Of a DNA stretch of 64,000 bases, positions 42,465 to 50,947 are shown in pieces (position 1 is the stretch's first letter; every line of letters starts with the position of its first letter). The notes beneath the pieces are model-generated. The model saw nothing but the letters and a program-made list of their open reading frames with translations. It was not told where the DNA came from and did not search any database. Origin of the DNA: Paenibacillus sp. 32352 (lineage in GTDB: Bacteria > Bacillota > Bacilli > Paenibacillales > NBRC-103111); contig NZ_MZNT01000010.1 of the NCBI RefSeq assembly GCF_002042965.1, positions 62,001 to 126,000 of the forward strand, in the 5' to 3' direction. The position numbers and the translations under genes are program-made.

Positions 42465-42884
42465 CTAATCTTCGCTATTCAGCTTTTTATACAGGTTGGC
42501 CAGCTGGCTCCGCTCCTGCTCGGTTAGTTTTTTAAACAAATCGGTACGCAGTCTTTGCCCCTCCAGGGTGGCTCTGTTAAGAACCTCCGTCCCTTTGTCG
42601 GTAATGCCCAAATAAACAATTCGGCGATCAGACTCATCCGTTATTCGGACAGCTAATTTCTTAGCGACAAGCTTTTCGGATAAATAACTAAGCGTTGGAG
42701 GGGTAAAGCCTAATTGCTTTGCAATATCCGAAGGCCGGCTCTTGCCATGTTTCTTTAAATGGCTGAGCACCAGAACATGAGAAATACCAAGGTCCTCACT
42801 GAAAGTTTTGTTCCATTGGACAATCAATTGGTTGGTAAACTGATCCATGTTGTGTATAAGCTCGAAAAGGGTCTGCTCTTCCAT
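42465..42884 (-). CDS. MarR family transcriptional regulator
   Basis: A 139-residue winged-helix regulator. The HTH is SRPSDIAKQLGFTPPTLSYLSEKLVAKKLAVRITDESDRRIVYLGITDKG, with the wing carrying the typical DESDRR. No conserved OhrR-type N-terminal Cys is present. AGGAGGAT precedes the ATG. It follows the SDR gene by 67 bases on the same strand, and an ATTAGA/TCTAAT dyad lies upstream of that gene, so it probably represses the two-gene unit. Confidence 0.9.
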   Translation of the reverse strand: MEEQTLFELIHNMDQFTNQLIVQWNKTFSEDLGISHVLVLSHLKKHGKSRPSDIAKQLGFTPPTLSYLSEKLVAKKLAVRITDESDRRIVYLGITDKGTEVLNRATLEGQRLRTDLFKKLTEQERSQLANLYKKLNSED

Positions 42885-42951
42885 ACCATCCTCCTGGGAA
42901 TATAAACGACAGCCCCCATTAAAAAATGAAGAGCTGCCATTATCTTACACG

Positions 42952-43686
42952 TTATTGAGCCGAGTATCCACCATCAATGACTATTTCTGAGCCTGTAATA
43001 TACGAAGATTCATCTGAAGCAAGGAACAATGCGGCTTGGGCAATATCGATAGCTTGTCCTAACCGCTGCAAAGGTGTTGCCTGGATTAATCGGCTCAGCA
43101 GATCCTTTGAGGTGCTTAAAGCTTGCGTCATTGGCGTTTCAATGATCCCGGGGAATAGAGCATTCACCCGAATGCCTTGACGGCCAAAGGTTGTAGCGGC
43201 AGCTTTGGATAATGCGCGAACTGCGCCCTTCGATGCCGAATAGTGATTAAAGCCTTGACCTATCAAGGCGGTGTAAGAAGAAATATTGATGATAGAACCT
43301 TTCTTTTGGGCCGCCATGTAAGGAGCAACATGCTTCATCCCTGCGAACGGGCCAAAGCCATTTATCGAGAGCATTTTCTGCCAATCCTCAGCATTGATTT
43401 CCTCAAATGGCTTCTCAGATGAGATGCCTGCATTGTTGACAAGAATATCAATTTTGCCAAAGCGATCGTAGACCTCCTTGGCCAGCGCCTGCCAATCCTC
43501 ATCCGAAGCAACATTCAATTTCATTCCGTAAATATTGTGTTTCTGACTTGCTTTCTCAAGTGCTGCCTCATTAATATCTGCGGCAATAACAATGGCACCT
43601 TCTTGCGCAAACAGCTCACCCATGCTTTCTCCGATACCCGAAGCGCCGCCTGTAATGATCGCTACTTTATTATTTAATCTTCCCAT
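42952..43686 (-). CDS. SDR family NAD(P)-dependent oxidoreductase
   Basis: A 244-residue classical short-chain dehydrogenase. Cofactor loop TGGASGIGESMG, NNAG at about residue 85, catalytic Ser/Tyr/Lys in INISSYTALIGQGFNHYSASKGAVRAL, and the C-terminal SSYITGSEIVIDGGYSAQ. The Asp at the end of beta-2 (VIAADINEAAL) suggests NAD preference. First gene of a unit with the downstream MarR gene. Substrate unknown. Confidence 0.92.
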   Translation of the reverse strand: MGRLNNKVAIITGGASGIGESMGELFAQEGAIVIAADINEAALEKASQKHNIYGMKLNVASDEDWQALAKEVYDRFGKIDILVNNAGISSEKPFEEINAEDWQKMLSINGFGPFAGMKHVAPYMAAQKKGSIINISSYTALIGQGFNHYSASKGAVRALSKAAATTFGRQGIRVNALFPGIIETPMTQALSTSKDLLSRLIQATPLQRLGQAIDIAQAALFLASDESSYITGSEIVIDGGYSAQ

Positions 43687-43738
43687 ATTTCATTCTCCTA
43701 ACGTATTTGGATTGTTAACGGTATTTAAACAACTAATT

Positions 43739-43752
43739 ATTAGACATCTAAT
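43739..43752. promoter_or_regulatory. MarR-type operator candidate
   Basis: ATTAGACATCTAAT is a near-perfect dyad (ATTAGA-N2-TCTAAT) extended on both sides by AATT/AATTATT, about 53 bases upstream of the SDR start. The AT-rich dyad fits MarR-family sites. Confidence 0.65.
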
Positions 43753-43932
43753 TATTTATATCTTGATAGTATCAGAATAATGACCTCAGCGCAACGGAGG
43801 AACTTGGTAGTTCCTATTCAGTTGTTACTTCAAAGCACCGTTCCCCACGTTTTTCCACACATCCAAGCTTTACAACACAAAGGACTCGTGTAGAATAAGT
43901 ACTATTATCGTCTACGGAAAGGAAGCCAGGAT

Positions 43933-44604
43933 GTGAACATATTAATCATCGAAGATGACTCCAGCATCCAAATGCTGCTGAAGCTGAGCCTTGAGGTCGA
44001 AGGCTTCCGCCCTATCGTTGCGGGTACGGTCAGCGAAGGGCTTCGCGAGCTGTCCTCAAGCTCTATCGACCTGATTTTGCTGGATTTGATGCTGCCCGAC
44101 CAATCCGGATTCGAGCTGCTGAAGCAGCTGCGTCTTGCTTACAAGGATATTCCGGTTATCGTGCTTACGGCCAAGAACGAAATGAATGATAAAATATTAG
44201 GCTTCCAGTTGGGAGCCGATGACTATTTGACGAAGCCCTTTGAAACGCGGGAGCTGGTGCTTCGCATTCGCGCCGTCATGCGTCGGATGAAAGCGGATAC
44301 AAATCCATCGTCTGATTTACTGCAGATTGGCGTATTGGAGATCGACCGTGCCGAGCGCACCCTTAAGGTAGCCGGCAAGCTTGTGAAGACGACGAGCAAG
44401 GAATTCGAGCTCATGTGGCTGCTGTGCAAAAATCCGAAGAAGGTGTTCTCCCGGGAGCATCTGCTCGATCAAGTCTGGGGATATGATTACTACGGTCAGA
44501 CGCGCGCCGTGGATATGCTCGTGAATCGCCTCAGGGAGAAGCTGAAGCCTCATGAGCATATCCTCGCCACGGTTCACGGGACGGGCTATAAGCTGGAGGC
44601 CTAG
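43933..44604 (+). CDS. OmpR-family response regulator
   Basis: A 223-residue two-component regulator. Receiver: NILIIEDDSSIQML, phospho-Asp in DLILLDLMLPDQSGFELL, VLTAKNEMNDKILGFQLGADDYLTKPFETREL. The DNA-binding domain covers 130-223 (TTSKEFELMWLLCKNPKKVFSREHLLDQVWGY, VDMLVNRLREKL). The start is GTG at 43933 behind GGAAG. Its cognate kinase begins 3 bases after the stop, and the transporter-linked genes downstream are the probable targets. Confidence 0.92.
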   Translation: MNILIIEDDSSIQMLLKLSLEVEGFRPIVAGTVSEGLRELSSSSIDLILLDLMLPDQSGFELLKQLRLAYKDIPVIVLTAKNEMNDKILGFQLGADDYLTKPFETRELVLRIRAVMRRMKADTNPSSDLLQIGVLEIDRAERTLKVAGKLVKTTSKEFELMWLLCKNPKKVFSREHLLDQVWGYDYYGQTRAVDMLVNRLREKLKPHEHILATVHGTGYKLEA

Positions 44605-44607
44605 ACT

Positions 44608-46050
44608 ATGAGATTGCGGAATAAATTTTTCATTCAGCATATGATTACGATTATCATGCTGCTCGCCGCCATGTATGTCGTCATCAATTACACCTTGAGC
44701 AAAAGCATGATCGAGAGGGATACGCAGACCTTGAGCCAGTACTACTCCCTTCACCGGATCGAAGCGCTCAAAATCGTGAACGACAAAAAAATCAGCATTG
44801 AGCAGCTGTTTTCAGGCGCCTACGCTCCTTTGATCGCATCGCATCTGGCAGCCAACAGCAACTTTCAGGTGCAGCTGTTCGATTCTGAAGGAACGATCGT
44901 CGGGGACAGCGGCAACCGGGAGGATCTGATCAAGCGGAGCGACATCGATGCCGCGCTGGAAGGACAGACCGCATCGGTCATTACGGAGGTGGAGGGGATG
45001 AAGCTGTTAATTTATGCATCCCCTTTTAGTTACGGAAGCAATATCGTCGGCGGCTTCCGTTACCTGCTTGATCTGAAGCAGCACGATCAAACCTTGACGG
45101 AAATGCGCAGCTGGTTTATTGGAGTAGCTCTTGGCTGCCTGCTTATTGCTCTGCTGGCCAGTTATTCCTTCTCGCTCTTCATCATGAAGCCTCTTCATGC
45201 GCTGCAGCAGGCGTTAAAACGGGTCGCCGTCGGAGATTTCAGCCGCAAGATCGTCGTTCGCAGCCATGATGAGGTGAGAGAGCTTGCCAACGACTTCAAT
45301 CAGATGTCGCAGGCGCTTCAGGAGCATATCGAGCTGCTGCATTACGAGCAAGGCAAGCAAAAAACGTTTTACGACAATGTGACGCACGAATTGAAGACGC
45401 CCCTGACCTCGATTATCGGTTTTTCCGATTTGATAGACAAGCTCGATCGGGTCGACGATATCCGTAACTGCAACGTGTACATTCGCAAAGAAAGCACCCG
45501 TCTGCTGCAGATGGTCGAAGATCTGCTCCAATCCTCCCTTAAAGGGGACGAGGCTTGGAGAATACAGCTTGAGCATGCCGATCTGGCCGTAGTCCTTACA
45601 GACAGTCTGCGTATCGTGGAGCCTACCCTGCAAAAATCAATGATCGGAACGACTCTTGCGTCTGAAGCCTGTCCGGCGTATTTTGATCCCAAACGCACCC
45701 AGCAGGTGCTCTTCAATCTGATCGACAACGCCATCAAGCACAGTGAATGTACGCAGCTGTCCATAGAGCTCGAATCGGACAACGAAGCCGGCAGCTGCAT
45801 CATCCGTATCGCAGACAATGGACGAGGGATGACCGAGCAGGAGGTACACGCTCTGTTTCTTCCTGCCGAGCAAAAGGAGCCGCGGCCGGTCACAAGGCAT
45901 TCCCATGGGCTTGGCTTGCTCCTGTGCAAGCAGCTGATGGAGCTGCAGGGCGGAAGCATCGATGTCCGCAGCTGTCCTGGAGAGGGCACCATCGTACAGC
46001 TGCATTTTCAGACACGCCTATTGCCCGCCCCTGTTTTGTTACAAAATTGA
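44608..46050 (+). CDS. Sensor histidine kinase
   Basis: A 480-residue membrane kinase: helix 1 (residues 7-27), an extracytoplasmic sensor of about 135 residues, helix 2 (about 165-190), HAMP (190-245, MKPLHALQQALKRVAVGDFSRKIVV), HisKA with the phospho-His in VTHELKTPLTSIIGF, N-box NLIDNAIKHSE, and G-boxes ADNGRGMTEQE and HGLGLLLCKQLMELQGG. All catalytic motifs are intact. Partner of the regulator just upstream; a DUF3919-like gene and an iron-type ABC importer follow on the same strand, so it may sense the imported solute. Confidence 0.92.
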   Translation: MRLRNKFFIQHMITIIMLLAAMYVVINYTLSKSMIERDTQTLSQYYSLHRIEALKIVNDKKISIEQLFSGAYAPLIASHLAANSNFQVQLFDSEGTIVGDSGNREDLIKRSDIDAALEGQTASVITEVEGMKLLIYASPFSYGSNIVGGFRYLLDLKQHDQTLTEMRSWFIGVALGCLLIALLASYSFSLFIMKPLHALQQALKRVAVGDFSRKIVVRSHDEVRELANDFNQMSQALQEHIELLHYEQGKQKTFYDNVTHELKTPLTSIIGFSDLIDKLDRVDDIRNCNVYIRKESTRLLQMVEDLLQSSLKGDEAWRIQLEHADLAVVLTDSLRIVEPTLQKSMIGTTLASEACPAYFDPKRTQQVLFNLIDNAIKHSECTQLSIELESDNEAGSCIIRIADNGRGMTEQEVHALFLPAEQKEPRPVTRHSHGLGLLLCKQLMELQGGSIDVRSCPGEGTIVQLHFQTRLLPAPVLLQN

Positions 46051-46093
46051 TACAAACCTACGATTTTTTTGAGATAAAAGGAGAGTATTCTAC

Positions 46094-46879
46094 ATGCAAG
46101 AGGAGAAGAAAGGGCTTTCATGGTTGCGTCTCATCTTGTTGCAAGTCGTTATCGGCTGTACGCTCATTGGCATCTTCGCTTATGTATTCCGCATTGGCAT
46201 GGATGAAGTAAGAATCATCCCGAGGGAGCTGAACGGCCGCGATATGTTCGACGGCGTCCCGATGAGGATGAACATTACTTACCCGGGGATAGGCACGATT
46301 TCCATAGAAGACCCCAAAGAGCTGATCACGTGGAAGGAATCGTTTGCCCGCTTGCTTAGCTCCGGCCGGCAGGAAAATCGCGCAAACGCTTCCCGTATGC
46401 TGCTGACGGGCTCTGTCGCCTATCTCGACCAGGAGGATATGTCGTTCCAGATCGGAACGAGCGGGTTTCTCTTCGGCTCCGACTCGGTTAACTCGCTCGA
46501 TGTCAGCGCGGAGATCCGCAAGCTGCAGAATATGCTGATCGACAAAACGCTCACTGCAGATACGGTTGGAGGAGCGATCGACAATGCGGGGCATGAGGTT
46601 TTCCGGCTGGAGAACGGCTCCCTGACTCCGCTATCCCAAGAGGAACGGGCTGTTCTGACAAAGCAAATGCGAACCGCCGTGCGGCTTATCGACTTCAGCC
46701 ATTTTGATTTCTCCGATAAACCGCCGGGCTCCCACTTTGTCGTGCAGCTTGCCGAAGAGGAGAAGAACCGCAAGCATTGGCTGCATATCGACCGGTATGA
46801 TAACGCTTACTTCATTGTCTTTGATCTGCTCGACGAGACGAACCATAAAGCCTATTTCAAGCTAAAAGAAGCCTCCTAA
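46094..46879 (+). CDS. DUF3919-like membrane-anchored protein
   Basis: A 261-residue protein with one N-terminal helix (residues 10-30) and an extracytoplasmic remainder without known catalytic motifs. The location, between a two-component system and an iron-type importer, and the overall layout match DUF3919 proteins found beside such importers in paenibacilli; the family name is from recall, not from a search. It may relay signal from the importer or binding protein to the sensor kinase. AAAAGGAG lies 11 bases before the ATG. Confidence 0.65.
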   Translation: MQEEKKGLSWLRLILLQVVIGCTLIGIFAYVFRIGMDEVRIIPRELNGRDMFDGVPMRMNITYPGIGTISIEDPKELITWKESFARLLSSGRQENRANASRMLLTGSVAYLDQEDMSFQIGTSGFLFGSDSVNSLDVSAEIRKLQNMLIDKTLTADTVGGAIDNAGHEVFRLENGSLTPLSQEERAVLTKQMRTAVRLIDFSHFDFSDKPPGSHFVVQLAEEEKNRKHWLHIDRYDNAYFIVFDLLDETNHKAYFKLKEAS

Positions 46880-46904
46880 TGAACAGAGGGGATGGTTGGT
46901 AGAA

Positions 46905-47939
46905 ATGGCTAGAAAGAAAAGCAATAGTTCCGTGATATTCGCTTCGGTGGCTGTCATTGTCCTGATAGCCGGATTTTTCCTGTACAAATCGGGCATGTTC
47001 GGCGATAAGGCCAAGGGCAAAATTACAGTGTACTCGATTTTCCAGGAAGAAGAAGCACGTAAGATTCTGGATAAGTTCAAGGCGGAAACCGGCATTGATT
47101 ACGAAGTGCTCCGGCTGCCGAGCGGCGAAGCGGTAACGCGCGTGCAGAATGAAATGGGCAAGCCGCAGGCGGACTTCCTGATGGGCGGACCTGCCGATTC
47201 GCACGAGGTGCTTAAGAAAGCCGGCGCGCTGGAGAGCTACATCTCCCCGAACGCGAAGGACATACCTGATAACATGAAGGATAAAGACGGGTTCTGGACC
47301 GGATTTTATTTGAACCCGGTTGCCATCGGCATCAACGAGCAGCGCTGGAAAGAGAAATACGGTACGTCCCCTTATCCGCAAACGTTCAAGGATTTGCTCG
47401 ACCCTAAGTTTAAAGGCGAGATCGGCATGTCCGACCCTGCGACCTCCGGAACGGCGTACACAGCCGTAGCTTCTCTGGCCCAGGTATGGGGCAAGGATGA
47501 AATGCTGAAATATGTGGCGCAGCTACTCCCTAATTTGAAGGAAAGACCGAAATCCGGCATCGAGCCGATCCAAAAAGCCGCCAAAGGCGAATACACCATC
47601 GGAGTCACCTTCCTAGGCGATCAACTGAAGATCAAAAACCAGGGAAATCCGATCGTCAGTATCGTTCCTGAAGCAGCAGGCTATGAGGTAGGCGGCCTGG
47701 CCATCGTGAAGGGCGGACCGAACACTGCCAATGCCAAAAAATTAATGGACTACATGCTGACCAATGAGCCGGGCATGCTGTACAGCGAATCCGCAATGGC
47801 GGTATCCGTGAAGCCGGGCGTTCCCGTTCCGAAGAACGGCATTGATATCAAAACAACGAAGTACAATACATCCTACAGCTTATGGAAGGCTGCCGAACAG
47901 CGCAAAGAGCTGCAGGACGCTTTGAAAGACTTGAAGTAA
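46905..47939 (+). CDS. Iron(III)-type ABC substrate-binding protein 1
   Basis: A 344-residue family-1 binding protein (ferric/2-aminoethylphosphonate/spermidine-like cluster). The N-terminal helix (residues 9-28) ends without a lipobox Cys, so it is probably an uncleaved membrane anchor. Typical segments are GKITVYSIFQEEEARKILDKFKAETGI, ADFLMGGPADSHEVLKKAGALE, GFYLNPVAIGIN, MSDPATSGTAYTAVASLAQ and YEVGGLAIVKGGPNTANAKKLMDYML. It opens the importer part of the cluster. A GAGGGG site lies 12 bases before the ATG; a TTG at 46896 is the alternative. The Tyr ligands typical of Fe-binding proteins are not evident, so iron is not proven. Confidence 0.88.
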   Translation: MARKKSNSSVIFASVAVIVLIAGFFLYKSGMFGDKAKGKITVYSIFQEEEARKILDKFKAETGIDYEVLRLPSGEAVTRVQNEMGKPQADFLMGGPADSHEVLKKAGALESYISPNAKDIPDNMKDKDGFWTGFYLNPVAIGINEQRWKEKYGTSPYPQTFKDLLDPKFKGEIGMSDPATSGTAYTAVASLAQVWGKDEMLKYVAQLLPNLKERPKSGIEPIQKAAKGEYTIGVTFLGDQLKIKNQGNPIVSIVPEAAGYEVGGLAIVKGGPNTANAKKLMDYMLTNEPGMLYSESAMAVSVKPGVPVPKNGIDIKTTKYNTSYSLWKAAEQRKELQDALKDLK

Positions 47940-47966
47940 CGATAGAGGTATTTTTCGGGACACACA

Positions 47967-48012
47967 GGGGAGTCTTTCGCCACAGCTTGTTCACGGCAGA
48001 CTCCCCGTTTTT
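47967..48012 (+). terminator. Intercistronic terminator between binding protein and permease
   Basis: GGGGAGTCT and AGACTCCCC form a perfect 9-bp stem around a 22-base loop, followed by GTTTTT. It lies inside the importer operon, so partial read-through would give more binding protein than permease, as is usual for ABC importers. Confidence 0.8.
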
Positions 48013-48048
48013 AACCTACAACGTATTCGGAAGGTGGTCGTAGCCCCT

Positions 48049-49707
48049 ATGATAACAGAAAAAACGGGCATGAGCGCATCCGTCGGCCGGCTGGCCCGAG
48101 ATCCTTCTTCCCTGATTCTCGTTCTGATCAGCTTTGCCGTGCTGTGCCTCTTTGTCGTGTACCCGCTCCTCTATGTCGTTGCACTGCCAGGCGCTGACAG
48201 CTGGGGAACCTTTTTCAGCAAGAGCCGGTACGGTACAGCCCTGTTTAACACGGTCGTCAGCTCTACCTTGTCTGCTCTGACTGCAACGGTGTGTGGATTT
48301 ATATATGCTTATTCGATTCATTACAGCAACATCCGGGGGAAAAAGTTTTTCCGGTTCATTGCCTTTCTCCCCATTCTTGCTCCATCGGTCATGACCGGGC
48401 TTGCTTTCCTGCTGCTGTTCGGACGGGGCGGCATGGTATCTCAATGGATGAAATCATGGTTCGGCGTGGAGCTTGACCTCTACGGTCTTCCGGGACTCTG
48501 GATCGTGCAGACGATCTCCTACTTCCCGCTTGCTTACATGACCATTACCGGCGTACTCCGGGCGATCTCACCGAATCTGGAAATCGCCGCTCAAAATCTG
48601 GGCGCCCGCGGCTTCTACCTGTTTCGTACCATTACGATGAAGCTGGCGCTGCCGGGAATCATCAACGCGTTCCTTCTCGTTGCGATCAACTGCTTTGCAG
48701 ATTTCGGGAATCCGAAGCTGATCGGGGGCAATTATTCGCTCCTGGCTGTTGAAATCTACGGAGAAATTATTAATAACGAACCGGGACTTGCCTCGGTCAT
48801 GGGGATCATTCTGGTTATCCCTGCCCTGCTCGTTTTCGCCATTCAGAACAAGCTGCTGGCCAAAGGCTCTTATTCTACCATTACGGGCAAGCCTGTCTCG
48901 GGTCTTAACCGGGTTACGACTTCCCGTAAAACCGACATCGCCTTGTTTACCTTCAACAGCATCATGTCGGTCTTCATCCTGTCGATGTTCGCCATTACGA
49001 TTTTGTTTGCTTTCACCAACAACTTCGGGCGGGATAACACCTTTACGCTCGACCATATTATGAAAATCGTATTCAATCCGTCCTCACCTGCCGTTATGAA
49101 CAGCCTTGTGCTGTCGCTGGTCAGCTCGTTTCTGGCCGTCGCCTTCGCCCTCGTGCTGGCTTATGTTATCGTACGCAAGCCGTTTCCGGGTAAAAGAGCG
49201 CTCGATTTCGTCGCGGTTCTGCCGATTGCCCTTCCGGGGACCTTCGTCGGCTTGGCTCTGATCGTTGCGTTCAGCTCGGGACCTATCGTGCTTCAAGGCT
49301 CCGCCGTGCTGATTATTGTCGCCATGCTGCTGAAGCAAATGCCGGTCGGCTACCGCGGGTTAACTGCCGCATTCAAGCAGGTGGACAAATCGATTGAGGA
49401 AGCCGCTACGAATCTGGGAGCGGATAGCAGACGGACACTGACGACGATTGTCTTCCCGATGCTGCAGAAGACGGTGGTCGCCAACTTTGTCTACGCTTTT
49501 ATGAAAAATATGAATACCTTGAGCACCATCGTGTTCCTGATTACCCCCAAATGGGTCGTCGCCGCCGTCTCCATCTTCAATTATGCGGAGACCGGAACCT
49601 ACTATTGGGCGGCCGCCGTGGCTGTCGGCCTAATGGGAGCGACACTGTTAACACTCGGTATCATGAAGCTTATTTTCCGTTCGAAGGTCAAAATATTCGA
49701 TTTCTAA
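48049..49707 (+). CDS. Iron(III)-type ABC transporter permease (two fused permease domains)
   Basis: A 552-residue protein with 12 predicted helices arranged as two homologous halves, each with the EAA loop that contacts the ATPase: AISPNLEIAAQNLGARGFYLFRTI (about 170-195) and QVDKSIEEAATNLGADSRRTLTTI (about 450-475). This fused layout is typical of AfuB/FbpB/PhnV-like importers. A GTG at 48034 lies on the ribosome binding site; the ATG at 48049 is preferred, although spacing is long. It lies between its binding protein and ATPase genes. Confidence 0.9.
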   Translation: MITEKTGMSASVGRLARDPSSLILVLISFAVLCLFVVYPLLYVVALPGADSWGTFFSKSRYGTALFNTVVSSTLSALTATVCGFIYAYSIHYSNIRGKKFFRFIAFLPILAPSVMTGLAFLLLFGRGGMVSQWMKSWFGVELDLYGLPGLWIVQTISYFPLAYMTITGVLRAISPNLEIAAQNLGARGFYLFRTITMKLALPGIINAFLLVAINCFADFGNPKLIGGNYSLLAVEIYGEIINNEPGLASVMGIILVIPALLVFAIQNKLLAKGSYSTITGKPVSGLNRVTTSRKTDIALFTFNSIMSVFILSMFAITILFAFTNNFGRDNTFTLDHIMKIVFNPSSPAVMNSLVLSLVSSFLAVAFALVLAYVIVRKPFPGKRALDFVAVLPIALPGTFVGLALIVAFSSGPIVLQGSAVLIIVAMLLKQMPVGYRGLTAAFKQVDKSIEEAATNLGADSRRTLTTIVFPMLQKTVVANFVYAFMKNMNTLSTIVFLITPKWVVAAVSIFNYAETGTYYWAAAVAVGLMGATLLTLGIMKLIFRSKVKIFDF

Positions 49708-49726
49708 CCCGTCAGGAGTGAGGCGC

Positions 49727-50815
49727 ATGAGCTCGCAAGTATTACTGGATTTAAGAAATGTCAATAAAGTGTTTGGCGATAATCACGTCCTCAAGCAGAT
49801 TGATCTGAAGATTGAGCGCGGCAAATTCATCACGTTCCTTGGACCGAGCGGCTGCGGCAAAACTACGCTGCTCCGTTCCATCGCAGGATTTTATACGATT
49901 GATGAGGGAGAGATCCTTATCGACGGCAAGCTTGTCAACGATCTTCCGCCGTATAAGCGAGGCACGCCGATGGTATTTCAGGAATACGCTCTCTTCCCTC
50001 ATATGACCGTATTCGATAATGTCGCTTACGGTCTGGATATTCAGAAGCGTCCCGAGGCGGAAGTAGAAGAGCGCGTCAAGGAAGCGCTCGCCAAAGTCAA
50101 GCTGACAGGCCTCGAGGAGCGCTACCCGCACCAAATGTCCGGGGGCCAGCAGCAGCGCGTCGCGATGGCGCGGGCGCTGGTCATGAACTCCCCGATCATT
50201 CTGCTTGACGAGCCGCTCTCCAACCTGGACGCCAAGCTTCGCGAGGAGGTTCGCGTGGAGCTGCGCACGATCCAGCAGGAGCTTGGATTGACGGTCATCT
50301 ACGTGACTCATGATCAGCTGGAAGCCTTGTCGATGTCAGATTATATCGTCGTCTTCAACAAAGGAGCCATCGACCAATACGGCACCCCTCACGAAATTTA
50401 CTATAAGCCGCGCACTCCTTATGTCGCCGATTTCATAGGGACGACCAATTTCGCAGATGCGGTAGTACGCCATACAGCCGGAGGGCAAGCTACGGTGGAG
50501 TATATGATCAAAGATAAAGCGAGAACCTGCACGGCGAACAGCGAGGAACAAGTGCAGCCGGGGGAGCAGGTATTGCTCAGCATTCGCCCTGAATCGATGC
50601 GCATCAATGCCGCCGTCAGCGATACGGATTTTATCGTCAGCGGCTTCGTGAAGTCCTCGATGTTTCTTGGCGAGAAGGAGCGTTATTTTATTCTTGACGA
50701 TACGAGGAAGGAATGGATCGTGGACGTCTACGATATCGGTCAGACCCGATTTGAAGGCAATGTCACGATCAGCGCCGCCGCCGATAAAATACATTTGATC
50801 AAAACCGGTTCATAA
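49727..50815 (+). CDS. Iron(III)/polyamine-type ABC transporter ATP-binding protein
   Basis: A 362-residue ATPase of the PotA/FbpC/PhnT group. Walker A GPSGCGKTT, Q-loop FQEYALFPHMTV, signature MSGGQQQR, Walker B IILLDEPLSNLD and H-loop THDQLEA are intact. A C-terminal TOBE/OB domain (about 240-362) contains LLSIRPESMRIN. A GTG at 49718 overlaps AGGAG; the ATG at 49727 is 8 bases downstream. It starts 19 bases after the permease gene and ends before a terminator. Confidence 0.92.
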   Translation: MSSQVLLDLRNVNKVFGDNHVLKQIDLKIERGKFITFLGPSGCGKTTLLRSIAGFYTIDEGEILIDGKLVNDLPPYKRGTPMVFQEYALFPHMTVFDNVAYGLDIQKRPEAEVEERVKEALAKVKLTGLEERYPHQMSGGQQQRVAMARALVMNSPIILLDEPLSNLDAKLREEVRVELRTIQQELGLTVIYVTHDQLEALSMSDYIVVFNKGAIDQYGTPHEIYYKPRTPYVADFIGTTNFADAVVRHTAGGQATVEYMIKDKARTCTANSEEQVQPGEQVLLSIRPESMRINAAVSDTDFIVSGFVKSSMFLGEKERYFILDDTRKEWIVDVYDIGQTRFEGNVTISAAADKIHLIKTGS

Positions 50816-50840
50816 TATAGGGTGAAACCGAAAAAACATA

Positions 50841-50895
50841 AAGCTGATTCTGGTATTTTGCAGGGAGCCTTGAAATTTAATAAATGATGAAAAAA
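50841..50895 (+). repeat. Intergenic repeat unit (GATTC-GGTA family), copy 1
   Basis: AAGCTGATTCTGGTATTTTG, then CAGGGAGCC and TTGAAATTTAATAAATGATG, match the unit at 51979-52065 almost throughout its length. Here the left arm of the hairpin is degenerate. Confidence 0.65.
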
Positions 50896-50918
50896 AGGAA
50901 ACCTTCGTTTCCTTTTTT
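50891..50918 (+). terminator. Terminator of the importer operon
   Basis: AAAAAAAGGAAAC and GTTTCCTTTTTT form a stem with a 4-base loop and a T run, 76 bases after the ATPase stop. Confidence 0.85.
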
Positions 50919-50947
50919 GGCTGTTCGGATGAGGGGAGAGAGACAAC